This document shows, piece by piece, positions 44,227 through 56,220 of a stretch of 64,000 bases of DNA. Origin of the DNA: Simmondsia chinensis (taxonomy: Eukaryota > Streptophyta > Magnoliopsida > Caryophyllales > Simmondsiaceae). The DNA is taken from the NCBI GenBank assembly GCA_018398585.1, contig JAGTTD010000002.1, forward strand, positions 32,108,186 to 32,172,185, written 5' to 3'. The notes beneath the pieces are model-generated. The model was given only the letters and a program-made list of their open reading frames with translations. It was not told where the DNA came from and searched no databases. The position numbers and the translations under genes were made by a program. Numbering within the stretch: position 1 is the stretch's first letter; the number at the start of each line of letters is the position of its first letter.

Positions 44227-45345
44227 GTGGGCTCCATCCCTATCCCCTCCCCTTGGAGTCTACCCAGCCCCACCATCACACCCACGGTCTCCCATGAAGA
44301 CCTTGCCCGACCCCCCACTGACCAGCCCACCTCTCCCCCACCGCCGGCAGCTTCGGCTGCTGCACCTCCCTCCCCTCACGACCGGGTTGAGTCTCCCACT
44401 GACCCTGGCCCCATGAATCTGCCAGCCAACGTGCACCCCATGCGAACTCGTCTCAAGGATGGTATTCGAAAGACAAAATATCCCTTGTCTCTCTCTTCCA
44501 TAACAGTCATACAGGAACCCACTTGTTACTCTCAGGCAGTCAAAAATCCACAATGGCAAGCAGCCATGGCTGATGAATTTAACTCCTTACTTCATAATCA
44601 CACATGGGACCTCGTCCCCCTGCACCCAACTAACAACATTGTCGGTAGCACTTGAAAATATCGAGTTAAGTATAAAGCGGATGGCTCCGTTGATCGATTC
44701 AAGGCTCGCCTTGTGGCTCAAGGTTTTCACCAACGTGAAGGCATTGACTTCAAGGAAACCTTTAGTCCGGTTGTCAAACCTCCTACCATCCGCTTCATCC
44801 TTACACTTGCTATCACTCACAAGTGGTCCATCAAGCAACTTGATGTTAAAAATGCCTTTTTACATGGCCACCTAAAGGAAGAAGTATACATGAAGCAACC
44901 ATAAGGCTTTATTCACCCCAAATTTTCCAACTATGTATGTCGCCTACGCAAAGCCCTCTATGGCCTCAAACAAGCTCCCCGAGCTTGGTTCCAACACTTC
45001 AGTACCTTTCTCTACACCTTAGGATTCACTTGCTGTCGTGTTGATCCCTCTCTTTTTTTACTTCGCACCCCCAACAGCATCACTTGCTTACTACTATATG
45101 TTGATGACATCATCTTAACCGGCTCTAACACGCAGTCCCTCGACACTCTTGTCGACACCCTCTCCTCTCAATTTGCTATGAAAGACCTTGGTCCCCTACA
45201 CTACTTCCTCAGTATTGAGGCGCGCCGAACTCCGTCTTCCCTCTTTCTATCTCAACATCGTTACACCATTGATCTTCTCACCAAACTCAATATGCAAGAT
45301 GCAAAACCCATCAAAACCCCCTTACCCCCTCACCCATCTTTCCCT
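44227..45345 (+). pseudogene. Element IV: reverse transcriptase
   Basis: After a Pro-rich linker (44227-44420), RT runs through [77 protein letters not shown] and LYVDDIILTGS (YVDD intact). Stops: TGA at 44653-44655 (Trp expected) and TAA near 44902 (Gln expected). A frame break lies in the C-rich stretch around 45320-45345. Confidence 0.88.
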
Positions 45346-46048
45346 AACCGATGGTGACCTCCTCTCTGACCCCACAGAATACAGAAGTGCCGTCGGCGCT
45401 CTCCAATATCTCACCATGACACGTCCTGATATTTGTTATACTGTTAATCTTGTTTCTCAGTTTATGCATGCTCCCAGAACTAGTCACTGGCAGGTTGTTA
45501 AGCGGATCCTTCGGTACCTCAAAAGCACCCATGATCATGGGCTCACCATCCTTCCGGGTACTTGCACCTCTGTTGCTGTCTATGCTGATGCTGATTGGGG
45601 TGGCTATCCTGACACGTGTTGTTCCACCACTGGTTACGCCTTGTTCCTTGGCCCCAACCTGATCTCCTGGCGTGCTAAGAAACAAGCCACGGTCTCCAAA
45701 TCTTCCACTGAATCCGAATATCGGGCCGTCTCACAGGCAGCTGCTGAAGCAGACTGGGTTCGCTACCTCATGCGTGACTTAGGCCTCCGGCACACCGGCC
45801 CCGTTATCATCTACTGTGATAATGTCTCTGCATTATACCTGGCTGCCAATCCTATCTCAAATGATTGATCCAAACATGTTGATATTGATTTTCACTATAT
45901 CCGGGAAAAGGTCCTCAAGGGTGATCTCCAAGTTCGTTACACCCCCACCTCTTGTCAAGTTGCAGACATCTTCACCAAAGGTCTCGGTCCAACTCTGTTC
46001 CACTACCACAAATCCAATCTTCACATGGCTGCTCCCCCTTCAGATTGA
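45346..46048 (+). pseudogene. Element IV: RNase H
   Basis: Frame with EYRSAVGALQYLTMTRPDI, the RNase H core AVYADADWGGYPD, SWRAKKQATVSKSSTESEYRA and IIYCDNVSALYL. A TGA at 45866-45868 replaces an expected Arg. The tail DIDFHYIREKV and VADIFTKGL ends at TGA 46046-46048. Confidence 0.88.
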
Positions 46049-46055
46049 GGGGGCC
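46044..46055 (+). promoter_or_regulatory. Element IV: polypurine tract
   Basis: ATTGAGGGGGCC next to the 3' LTR; it overlaps the end of the pol frame. Confidence 0.8.
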
Positions 46056-46216
46056 TATTAGAGTATAGTACTTCTAGGGTTTAGTACATTGACTCCCTTA
46101 CCCTCCCCCCATATGTAAGGAGGTAAGGGTACTCTAGTACTTTGTCATGTCTTGTAGCTCTATATATAGAGCATGTACTCTTCATTTTATGCTATCATCA
46201 ATTGCATTGCTTCACA
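46056..46216 (+). repeat. Element IV: 3' LTR
   Basis: 161 bp, TATTAG...TTCACA, followed by the duplication CATGC. Confidence 0.9.
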
Positions 46217-46221
46217 CATGC

Positions 46222-47902
46222 TATTCCTTAGTGACATATCTTTCATGCAATCTAATCCTGCATCATCATAAGCGTTTTGAAAATTTGAGTCCTTGATATG
46301 GTATCAGAGCTTTTTTAAACTAAGAGGTCAAGAGTTCAAATATTAAAGACTTCCAACTTTAGTGGACATTTGCGTAAAGCGACATATTAGAATATTGAAT
46401 CAATTTTAAACCATTCCTCATTAACTGAAATTGTTGAAAAAATTTACTTCTTTGAAAGGAAGAATATTTATGGGGATCTTCCACTTTTCTTTTCCATTCA
46501 CGTGAAAGGAATGAATGATATGTGTATAATATCAAGTAATAATATATTGCAAGTAGATTTATAATCAAGTAGTTAAATTATTTTATATAATGTATTATGT
46601 ATTTATTAGTTGGAAATTACTTAAAGAAAAAAGTTATGTATATTTAATTCGTATAATAATTATATAATATAAAATCATTAACTATAAAAATTAATATTAA
46701 ATAATCAATTTTTTTAATTAAAAATTTTATCACATGTATAAGATACACCCAACTTATATATTTTATACATGGAAAATTTCTCTAATTTTAGATATTGCTA
46801 ATAATCCCTAGCACTATCTTCTCATATTTTCCTTGAAACTCTATATCTGATCTAGTTACTGTATAACTTAATAGTTTCCTCATCCCTTTCATTTCTCCCA
46901 TACTTTAAAAACGTAAAAAAATTAAGTAAATATTAAATGCTTATTCAATACCACAAGTTACCTTCAAAAATCTACAGATCCTTTTCAAAACCCTGGAACC
47001 CCGGGAGAAGAAACTCAAAAGATGTCGGAATGATGCAAGTATGGAAAATCTAAGCAAACATCCACACGTTCAATTTAATTTGTAAAAGCAAGAATCTTAT
47101 CTCATTTTCTTGATATAAAACATGAAATCAATGACAAAAATATTATGATATAATTTTTATTGAATATATGCTTACATTCTATAAATAACAATAACTGTAT
47201 TTTTATATTATATAGGCAAAACATTAGTTCAATACACTAAGGAACAAAATATAGGCATGAAAGAAAGCGATATTAGCATAATATCCAGAAGAATAAAATT
47301 AAAAATAGATAACACAAAATTTATGATTAAAATTGTTTCGTATAAAAAAAGCAATAAATTGTAATTTTTACTTAGAAAAAGTGAGAATAAAGTAAAGATA
47401 TATTAATAAAAAAATTAAATGTTTCTGACCAAAAATTTAATAAAATTATTAAAATATAAAACTTAATAATTAAATAAGTCAATTATATATGCTTTTCACA
47501 TCATTTTATACACAAATAAGGTATACAAGTTTGATACATATTGAAATTTTCCTAATTCAAATAATCGAAAACTAAAAAGAGAAGAAATGAAGGTTAATTA
47601 ACCATAGTTATATTTGATTTTAACCTTATGGTTTATTTATTGAAAGTTTTTATTATTAGTGCAATGACGTGAATTATAGAAAATCATAACCATAAATTAT
47701 TATGATAATAATAATTTTACTCTAATAATAACATAACCCTATTTATTTTATTATAATTTTGCTAGGATGAATAATCTTCCAAAACTAATATTCAATTGAC
47801 TTCTTCCTGAATATACATTTTTGTTCATTCATTTATTTAAAGTTATATTGCAGAAGGAAATTATAGTGCATTAGGGTTGTAATTAATGTATTGTACCATA
47901 AT
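46222..47902. other. AT-rich non-coding stretch with a tRNA-like relic
   Basis: Near 46299-46350 there is TGGTATCAGAGCT followed about 20 bases later by GGTCAAGAGTTCAAAT. This resembles tRNA A and B boxes or a primer-binding site with flank, probably a retroelement or SINE relic. The rest is AT-rich and has no recognisable coding or terminal repeats. Confidence 0.4.
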
Positions 47903-47929
47903 CACTACAAGAAAATTGTGAAATTGCTA

Positions 47930-48650
47930 CGGACAAAATCCGTTGCAATTCTGTAGCAAACTATCAAAAGTAACAATTTTGCAACGAAAAAGCTTCAAAC
48001 AAACATTCGTTGCAAAATACCCGCAGCAAATTATTTGCAACAGATTTGCAAACGGAAATTTGCAATGGCCTAAATTCGTTGCAAATCCGTTGGAAATTTG
48101 CCACGGATTAGAAACATTACTATCCGTTGCACTTTGCAACAAATAAGGTTGTTGAAAATTCGTTCCAAATTTGCAACGTATTTACAAGAGAAATGACCGC
48201 AGCAAAGTTGCAATGGATACATTCATCATAAAACCGTAGCAAATTTAAAACGGCATTTGCTACAATGATGTCGTTGCATTTTTGCAACGCTCATTTTATT
48301 ACAAATCCGTTGCAAATTTACAACAGTTTTGCAATGACTATTTGCGTTGGAAATTTACAATGGTATCAGCGTTTCAAATCCGTTGCAAATATACAACATT
48401 TTTGCAACGATCATTCGAGTTGCAAATTTACAACAGTTTTGCAAAGACTGTTTGCGTTGAAAATTTACCATGGTATCAGTGTTTCAAGTCCGTTGCAAAT
48501 GTACAACATCTTTGCAATGATCATTCGCATTGCAAATTTGCAATAGTTTTGCGAGTACTGCGTTTTGGAACCGTATTGTTGTTTCAAATCCGTTGCAAAT
48601 TTATAATAGCTTTACACCGACTTTGCCAAAACTTTGCTCGTTATAAAATA
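47930..48650. repeat. CACTA 2: left subterminal repeat array
   Basis: Many diverged copies of CCGTTGCAAATTT(A/G)CAAC separated by 20-50 bp, in both orientations. Larger periods of about 110 bp also occur (GTTTCAAATCCGTTGCAAAT at about 48372, 48484 and 48582). Frames of 60-129 codons here are by-products of the repeat. Confidence 0.8.
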
Positions 48651-48928
48651 GTGAAATTGATACAATTTTAAAAATAAAAAACTATTAGCAATGGTTATGT
48701 AACATATTTCACAATTTACATATTCCACAATTTGAAGCACAAAAAAGTAAACATTATATAAAGTTAGATCACATATACAACAAGAGAACATAATTGAAGA
48801 GTTATGTATCAGTCAATATAAAAATACAAAAGACCAAGTAACTTGTTCATAGGTACGATAGGAAGATCGAATTTGAAATCACAGCTAATTCTAAATTGCT
48901 AACAACAAGTTGTAAAAAAGTTCATGAG

Positions 48929-49305
48929 CTATTCATCACTTTCATCTTCATCGTCTTTGTCAGATGGATCGGAGGGAGGATCATTCGAGGGCTTTATAGG
49001 AGGAGGATAACCAATTCGCTCGTCAATACATTGTAGGATACTCACAATCTTCATATTCGTCTATCGTACTTCAGAAATTTCTGATTTCAATTGTTGAATT
49101 TGCTCTTCATACTGACATACAAGGGTAGACTTCTCATAAAAACGAGAGCGTTGATCCCATTGTGAGTTTCTCATCCTTTGAGAAAGTCCATATATAGGGT
49201 CTCTCGAGGAAGGACCCGCAGCAACTTTCCATATGTTAGGATCAAATTCATTTGCACATGAGTCATCTCTATGTACAACATGGTACTCATCTTCATACCT
49301 TTCCT
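48929..49305 (-). pseudogene. CACTA 2: retained last exon of a TNP1-like transposase gene
   Basis: Starts after an acceptor-like TTATAG at about 49306. It reads YEDEYHVVHRDDSCANEFDP, VAAGPSSRDPIYGLSQRM, then a coiled-coil segment YEEQIQQLKSEISEVR, one in-frame TAG, and an acidic tail ending DDEDESDE with a stop at 48929-48931. The layout (Gly-rich turn, coiled coil, acidic end) matches the C-terminus of Ptta/En/Spm TNP1-like proteins. The N-terminal exons are absent. Confidence 0.6.
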
Positions 49306-50220
49306 ATAAAATAATTTATTTCTTTAACAAATATAAACACGACATAAAATTTATAAATAATTTCATGCATGAAGTATTAAACTAAATATATAGATATTAA
49401 TTTACAAATATTTATTGTCATCAAGCATAACAATAAAACCAAAACAAATTAACATCTAACCAAACACATGTTCTGTGATTTACACCATGACAAAAAGGGT
49501 CAAATGTCTCATTTCCTTAGACATGTCACAACCATCCATACACTTTTGCATTCAATACATTTTCTTTTCAAAGAAAGTATTAGTAAGCAGCATTAACTAC
49601 ACAAGAAAACTTTATTATATCCTTTAAAATTTTGAATAATATACGAATACAGAGAATGAAGGTAAGAATCCCAATACTAAATCTATTGAAAGCTTACATA
49701 GTAAGGATACATGATAAAGTTTTGATTTCAATCACTACTCGCATTGACATTGAAATAGAACCTATCAACATACTCATTCACACACTCATGACTCTATTCT
49801 TTCCATTCATGCTCAAGCCATAAAAATGTCAAATGGAGTAAACAAAGATGCAAGGCCCTTGAAGACTTCTTAATCAAATTGTAGATTTCATCAAACTTAT
49901 TCACATGCCCATGACTTTACCCTTAAATTTCATGCTCAAACTATGAAAATGTCAAATAGATCAAGTAAAAATACAAGAACCTTGGAGACCTCTTACTCTA
50001 TTTTCACTTTCAACATACTCTTTCACACCTATATTTCACAACATATATTTGTTAAAAATGCTAAAACTCTTCACTCATTTCTACACTAACCTTTGTTAAA
50101 AATGTAAAATACGCGTGTTTCAAATCCGTTGCAAATCTGTATGAGACTCGTTTCAAAGTTGCTACGGATTTTGACCGCAGCAAATATTCGTTGCTAATTG
50201 CACATTTTCTAGTAGTGAAT

Positions 50221-50674
50221 TCAAAGTTTTGTAAAAAAAACTTTAGTTGTAAATTGTATTAGTTCATAATAAATATGTTAGATAAATAATAAAATTTGAC
50301 AATGCATAACTAATAAACCATAAATAATATTTCAATATTTGTAATATTTTTCAAACTAATTAATTACCCATACGATTAGATTTTATTTATATGGGAATGA
50401 TAAATACTGCATGACATAGTTGCCTTTCATCTCTACCGAACTTTTCGCTGGACTGCCATGTGCGTTTCTCACTTTGTGACATTTTATTTCTATATTCTAT
50501 GAAAACCAAAAAAAAAAAAAAACTGTTACTAACTAAAATGGGTAATGTTATTAGTCGAACAATTTTATTAATAATAGGATAATTTATACCTATGATGAAT
50601 TTAAAAGTCTTTATAATTGCTCTAGCATTAACAATGATTATCCTAGTAATAGCACTAGCCCTGAAAATAATCTA
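50221..50674. other. Short non-coding spacer
   Basis: AT-rich; nothing recognised between the CACTA end and the next LTR-like region. Confidence 0.4.
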
Positions 50675-51659
50675 ATGCATTTTGTTAGAAAAATTGATAA
50701 TAAAACCCCAAAGCTTCATAATACACCAAATTCCTAAAGAAATATACTAATAATATTATTTTAAAACACGGCATTTCTCTCAGGGATTTTATCGAACACC
50801 TTGTATGAAAACTCTAAACTACTCAAATTACAACAATACCTTAAATTAAATTCTAAGAATAGACATCTCTCATCGACATTTGATCGAACATGTGACGGGG
50901 ACGAGCCTATTTGGGGTCATTGCATTTGGAGTAAAATTCAATTAAGCGATTTCAAATGAAAGTTCAAGATGTTAAAAATTGACTAATATTCAAGCGTAAC
51001 CACAAAAGGAGAGGGTAATTAAAAAGATGTTACAAAACGATGATATCGTGTTGTGGTAAATACCACCGTCTTAAAAGACGATTTCGCCGCTGCTCCGGTG
51101 CACAAAGTGTAACCGGTGGTCGTCCTTCAGGATTAACGCGATCCGACTCTTAACATGTACTCGTTAATTGTCGGGTAGAAGTACCTTGAACTTTTCTCAA
51201 AATCTTTAGAAGAAAACTCACAGCACTGATAAGATATTCCCAATATCCCTTTTCTCAATCTCGAGGAGTCGATAGCAGGCCGAGAGAAGGAAAAAGATGA
51301 TCTTATTTTAATGGCAGAGGGAGACGGGTATATCTAGAAAGAGAGAGATATGGAGGTATTTATTGATTAATAATGTAGAGGACGGTTTGAGGTATTAACA
51401 CCGGACATAATAAATTGCAACGGTAAAATAACGGATGCAATAAATTACAATGGTTATATTGTTAATAAATTCCTAACGGTCACAATTTTAATGACGCAAA
51501 ATTGCTAGTAACGGCAAATGGTTTCTCAATAGGCTCGGTAAATTATTTTCCGAAAAATAAATATACCCATTAAGAAAAAGATTACCCACACAATTTTTCT
51601 TATGTGAGATACAACTCCCCCATAAAACTAAAGATTATCTTGCATTATTTTTTCCAACA
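50675..51659 (-). repeat. LTR-like region (minus strand), left boundary approximate
   Basis: On the minus strand a clear polypurine tract TTTGTGGGGGAT (51660-51671) abuts TGTTGGAAAAAATAATGC, which has the form of a 3' LTR start. The LTR would run leftward to a complementary CA end near 50675 (TGTTAGAAAAATTG on the plus strand). The partner LTR is not found, so the left end is inferred. Confidence 0.5.
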
Positions 51660-52700
51660 ATCCCCCACAAATGATACAAGCAGAATAAAATAAATAAGAA
51701 TAGATTAGGCAGAGAGAGTTCAGTTTTTTAGTGCTGATGTCTCGCGACTTAAATCGTCACCTAGTGTAACCCAAGTTTAGGACCAACATCTTGCAAGGTG
51801 ACTTTCGTCTTGAACCTTACAAGGGATTGTATAGTCTTCCACTTGGACACATACCAAATTCCAGATCTCGGCAACTCCTGCGGTTTGGCTCTTTTTATCA
51901 GCCATGTGCTCGCCCTAGACATTCATAAGCGTTCTAGAAAGCAAGTCTTAGACTTCTATAGGGAGCAGCCACACTCCCACATCTACATAAGTGGATCCCA
52001 TCAAATGTGTGCTACTGCACACCACCAAAGATAAGGATATGGACTAAGAGCTAAAGCTCAACCTTACCTCTTGGTAACATACAGACAGTGTCCATCAAGT
52101 GCAAGCCTTTCTTCCACCACCAAACATATGACTATGGACCCGTGTCTGCACTGCCACACCATAAGGAGGGATGACATAAAATACAGTGCATTCCTTGAAT
52201 GAAACTATGACTTTTCACATTGAACCTGTTAAGACTAGGTTGGATACATAACAGTTTATTCGTGTATAGACTTTAGTCCCATCCCCCTCGATGATTTACG
52301 ACATAGCGTCTCTACCAATGGATCCACAAGGTTCTTTTCAGACCTTACACAATTTAGTGATATCACTTTTCGAGTAGATCATTTATGATCTCATGCCGGG
52401 GATGAATAAGTCTTCTCTTACCAAACCCATCAAGTGTGCAGTGTTCATACCATCCGTTACGGATTATGGGTTAGGTTAAGGCATCAAGCTCAACCATTAT
52501 AAATGTCATTTCAACACTGTATTGGAGTAAAGCGGTACTTAAGAGTTGACTACTGCCAATATCAATCACGAGTTGCTCTTACCTCCACATTGAGGTATCT
52601 GCAACGAGATGTTGAGCAACTAGCTCCATCACCTGCCAACTTCAACAAAAGTCAGTATAACACAATAGTGGAGCAAATATCATATCAATAAAATCTATCT
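51660..52700 (-). mobile_element. Non-coding interior of a minus-strand LTR element (LARD-like or partial)
   Basis: About 1 kb with balanced base composition, unlike the AT-rich flanks, but without a long frame on either strand; the 78- and 62-codon plus frames show no domain. It lies directly inside the polypurine tract. It could be the 3' untranslated interior of a large copia element or a large retrotransposon derivative. Confidence 0.4.
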
Positions 52701-52914
52701 CCACCCCTAAGTACTCAAATAATACACATCTTACATATATCGTACATATAGTTGGCATGAAAAAAGTATACCACAAATTTGTCAATTTCACATGTCATCA
52801 ATTGTGAAAGATTATCATTTCAAATCAATTGGATCACCACTAATTTAGGTTACAAAAGACCATATACCCATTCTCATCGTACTTAGAGTACATACATCAT
52901 TACTATTAAGGATA

Positions 52915-53500
52915 ATCCCTATATTACAAATGTTATATTAGATTTTGCTCAATCCCGACAACTACAATTTTAACGTGAATTAACTAATATTAAGAAAGGG
53001 AATCTTACTATGCTTGCTTATCTCACTAAGATTAAGTCATTGGCTGGTACTCTTCGGTATGTTAATGGTACAATCTCTGATGTTGATATGATCTTGGCTG
53101 TTATTGACGGTTTCTCTAATAATAAAGACTACAATGCCTTCTGCACTTCCATTACTACCCGTGTCCCATTCCCATCTTTTTTTGAGGCATGATCTCTTCT
53201 CATGGGGGAGGAATCCCATCTTGCCAATGATAATTCCCATACTTCCGTTGTCTTGGTTGCTCCAAGTACTCCTCCTGACAGTAGTACTATTGCTCAAAAC
53301 CCAAATGCACCTACCGCCAACAACCAACAACCGCAGCATCCACTGGTCTCTACCAAACCGCCAGCTGCCTTGGCAGCTTAGGGCTATACGCAGTTAGGTC
53401 ACGGTAATTCTCATAGTCGGGTAACGGACGTGGTCGTGGTGGCCGCGGTAATGGTCAAGGACGAGGTTAAAATAATTGCGACGATGGTAACTGGTGGAAC
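52915..53500 (+). pseudogene. Element V: Gag fragment
   Basis: Capsid C-terminal part (NIKKGNLTMLAYLTKIKSLAG, VIDGFSNNKDYNAF), a stop after FFEA, then SLLMGEESHLA, a Gln/Pro-rich linker and a Gly-Arg-rich stretch near 53420-53470. N-terminal capsid is missing. Confidence 0.7.
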
Positions 53501-53699
53501 CCAAACATGTGGGGTCCGCACTTTTGAGGGGGGCCTTGGTTCATGCCTCCTTTTCAGCAGCCATACCGTGCACCTCAGTTTAGTATGCCTTATGGTGGTA
53601 ATGTTCCCTCATCTCCACAATTTCATCCTGCTAATAATGCTTTTTTCACTAGTTATGGCTATTATTCAGGTTTTGATGAATCATACTACATCCACAAAG

Positions 53700-54785
53700 A
53701 CACTCTACTCCTGTTCTTGACTCCTACTGGATCATGCATAGCAGTGCGTCCTCTCACCTGACTAATAATCTCGGTATTCTCACCTCTATATTCCCTTATC
53801 ATGGTGTCGATAAAATTCTAGTTAGTAATGGTGCGTCACTCTCAATTGCTGGGGTTGGGTCTTGTCATCTCTCAACTCTTGTGGGTCATTTTTCATTACA
53901 TAATATCTTACTTGTTCCTGGTCTTGCTAAAAATTTACTTATATTCGTTAATTTTGCCTTGATAATAATTGTCATCTAGAATTTCATTCCTTTGGTGTTT
54001 TGTTTTTGTTTTTTTTGTTTTTGGTCAAGGAACCTAAATCGAAATCCACTATCATCAGATGTGTTAGCCCAGGTCCACTCTTCACAGTGCCATTCATCCC
54101 TATCCGCTTGTCGTGTCGCATATGTCTTCTCTGCTATAGCATCGGCGCTTAGGCTATCCCGGAGCACCATTTTTGTCATCCTTAGCCAAACAAAAGTTTA
54201 TTTCTCGTATTTCTTCAGAGTCTGTTATGTGTCATGCTTGCCAATTGGAAAGCACAATCGTTTACCTTTTCAAAAGTCTGTTTCCCTTCCATCTCATCCT
54301 TTCGATATTATTCATTCTGATATATGGACATCACCTGTTATTAGCTTTAGTAGTTTTAAGTATTATTTTCTATTTTTGGATATTATTCTCGAATTTACCC
54401 TATGCGTGTTAAATATGAGGTGTGTGATTTATTTGTTCAATTTTGCAATCTCATGCTTAACCAATTTGGGGTGGAAGTAAACCAATTTCAATGTGATAGT
54501 GGCACCGATTACATTAACCGGGATTTTAACAAGTTGTTTGCTGAGTGGGGCATTCTTAGTCGAATTTCATGTCCGCATACATCCCAACAAAATGGGAAAG
54601 CTAAACGAATGCATATAACTGTTGAAAATATGATGCGTGCTTTACTGTTTCAAGCTTGTATACCTTTAGAATATTGGGTGGAGGTTATTCTTGCAGCTAC
54701 ACATATAATAAATCTCTTGTCACCTACCTCTGTCAGGAAGATAATACCCTTTCAACGTATTTACAAGAAAAATGCTTCATAAGAT
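53700..54785 (+). pseudogene. Element V: protease and integrase remnants
   Basis: 53734-53979 has ASSHLTNNLG, the segment after the protease active site (DSG itself is not visible), and LLVPGLAKNLL. 54230-54480 holds the pre-integrase end and FDIIHSDIWTSP. 54402-54782 has the core with CDSGTDYI (second Asp). The catalytic Glu 36 residues later is Lys (codon 54603-54605, GKAKRMH). The frame ends near 54782. Confidence 0.78.
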
Positions 54786-55039
54786 CATCTCATGGTTTTT
54801 GGTTGTGCTTGTTACCCCAACTTAAGTGCTACTGTGCCGCATGAACTAGCACCATGTTCCTCATTATGTGTCTTTCTGGGGGTACCTGCCGAACCATAAG
54901 GGCTACACATGTTTGAATCTCATGATTAACAAAATTGTTATCTCGAGACATGTTTTTGATGAAACAGATTTCCCTCTAGCCTGATTGGGGGCCGCTTCGC
55001 AGCACAATATGCATTGTCTTCAACAAGTGTTTTAAGCAC

Positions 55040-56220
55040 CTCTTGATGTGTCACCATTCTTTGGCATCTTGCCCCTCCCAATTCCACCTCCCGCATCCTT
55101 CATCCCCGAGGCTCCCTCTTCTCCTCTGTTGCATTCCTCCAACACTAGCTCTTCAAGCCCGACGCCACCAACACAGCAGCCACCGCTGTCGTTGCCTTCA
55201 TCATCACCACCCTTGCCGCCCGCCTCTTCTCGGTCAGTTCATGTAATGGTTACTCGATCTAAGGCTGGTATTGTTAAACCTCTTTTCAAACTTGCTCTTT
55301 CTACTGTACTTGACATTCCTTATCCCTACAAGCAAGCACTTAATGATGATAATTGAAAAAACGCCATGCTTGATGAATATAACGAACTTCAACGTAATCA
55401 CACTTGGACGCTTGTTCCAAAACCCAGTAGTGCTAATGTATTCGGCTCCAAATGGGTTTTTCGAGTCAAACAAATTTCCACAGGTCAAATTGAGTGCCTA
55501 AGGCACGTTTAGTCGCTCAGGGTTATACACAACGGTGCAGTATTGATTATCATAAAACCTTTAGTCCTGTTGTCAAACCTGCCACTGTCACCACGTCACG
55601 AAAATGGCCCATTCATCAGCTTGATGTCAAAAATGCCTTGTTAAATGGCACACTGCGTGAAGAAGTAGCAACCACTGGGTTTTGTGGATTATGATTTTCC
55701 AGATTATGTTTTTTAAGTTTAACAAATTGTTGTATGGACTGAAGCAAGCACCTCGTGCATGGCACAATTGTTTTGCTTTCATTGCCTCAGTTTTCACAGT
55801 TGCAAATATGATTCTTCTATGTTTACTCTATGCTATGGGACTGATATGGCTATTTTGTTACTTTATGTGGATGATATTGTTCTTACTGTTTCATCTACTA
55901 CCTTTCTTCAGACTTTATTACACTTTCTTCAGTGTGAATTTGATATGACAGATTTAGGACGCTTTAACTACTTTCTTGGAATCTTTGCTTCTCACCTTCC
56001 TGGAAGTTTATTATTATCTCAGTCCAAGTATGCTCATGATTTGCTTGAAAAGACTGACATGTTAGCCTGCAAACCAGTAGCTCCTCCCACAAATTCCAAG
56101 TATGAGCTCTTTGCTTTTGATGGCGAGCCTATGACCGATGTCACATTGTATTGGTCAATTGCCGGTGCATTACAATATCTAACCTTTACTCGCCCTGATA
56201 TTTCTTATACAGTGCAATAG
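55040..56220 (+). pseudogene. Element V: linker and reverse transcriptase remnant
   Basis: A Pro/Ser-rich linker (55048-55240) leads to [42 protein letters not shown] and LLYGLKQAPRAWH; YVDD is intact at about 55866 (LLYVDDIVL). Several frameshifts. It ends with YWSIAGALQYLTFTRPDISYTV and a TAG. Confidence 0.82.

Larger units (their letters stand above)
40950..46216 (+). mobile_element. Element IV: Ty1/copia retrotransposon with non-canonical TA..CA LTRs
   Basis: 5.27 kb, plus strand, short LTRs (177 and 161 bp) both starting TATTAGAG and ending in CA, flanked by the perfect duplication CATGC (40945-40949 and 46217-46221). PBS and PPT are in place. Copia domain order. LTR identity about 96% by eye apart from a 16-bp tandem duplication in the left one. 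Coding is nearly continuous but has at least five stops and two frame breaks. Confidence 0.93.
47903..50217 (-). mobile_element. CACTA transposon 2, non-autonomous
   Basis: 2.3 kb. Ends CACTACAAGAAAATTGTG and, inverted on the right, CACTACTAGAAAATGTGC. Perfect 3-bp duplication AAT (47900-47902 and 50218-50220). Large subterminal arrays of a TCCGTTGCAAATTT-type repeat fill about 47930-48640 and 50110-50190. Only one transposase exon is left, so it depends on a partner. Confidence 0.88.

Noticed and set aside
47943..48671. Frames of 67-129 codons, and regular repeats that might suggest a CRISPR array
   Set aside because: The repeats are diverged, in both orientations and unevenly spaced; they are CACTA subterminal repeats in a plant genome, and the frames follow from them.
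54000..54180. Lys/Gln-rich minus frame and Phe-rich plus frame
   Set aside because: Low-complexity T-rich sequence inside the decayed element V; no homology recognised.
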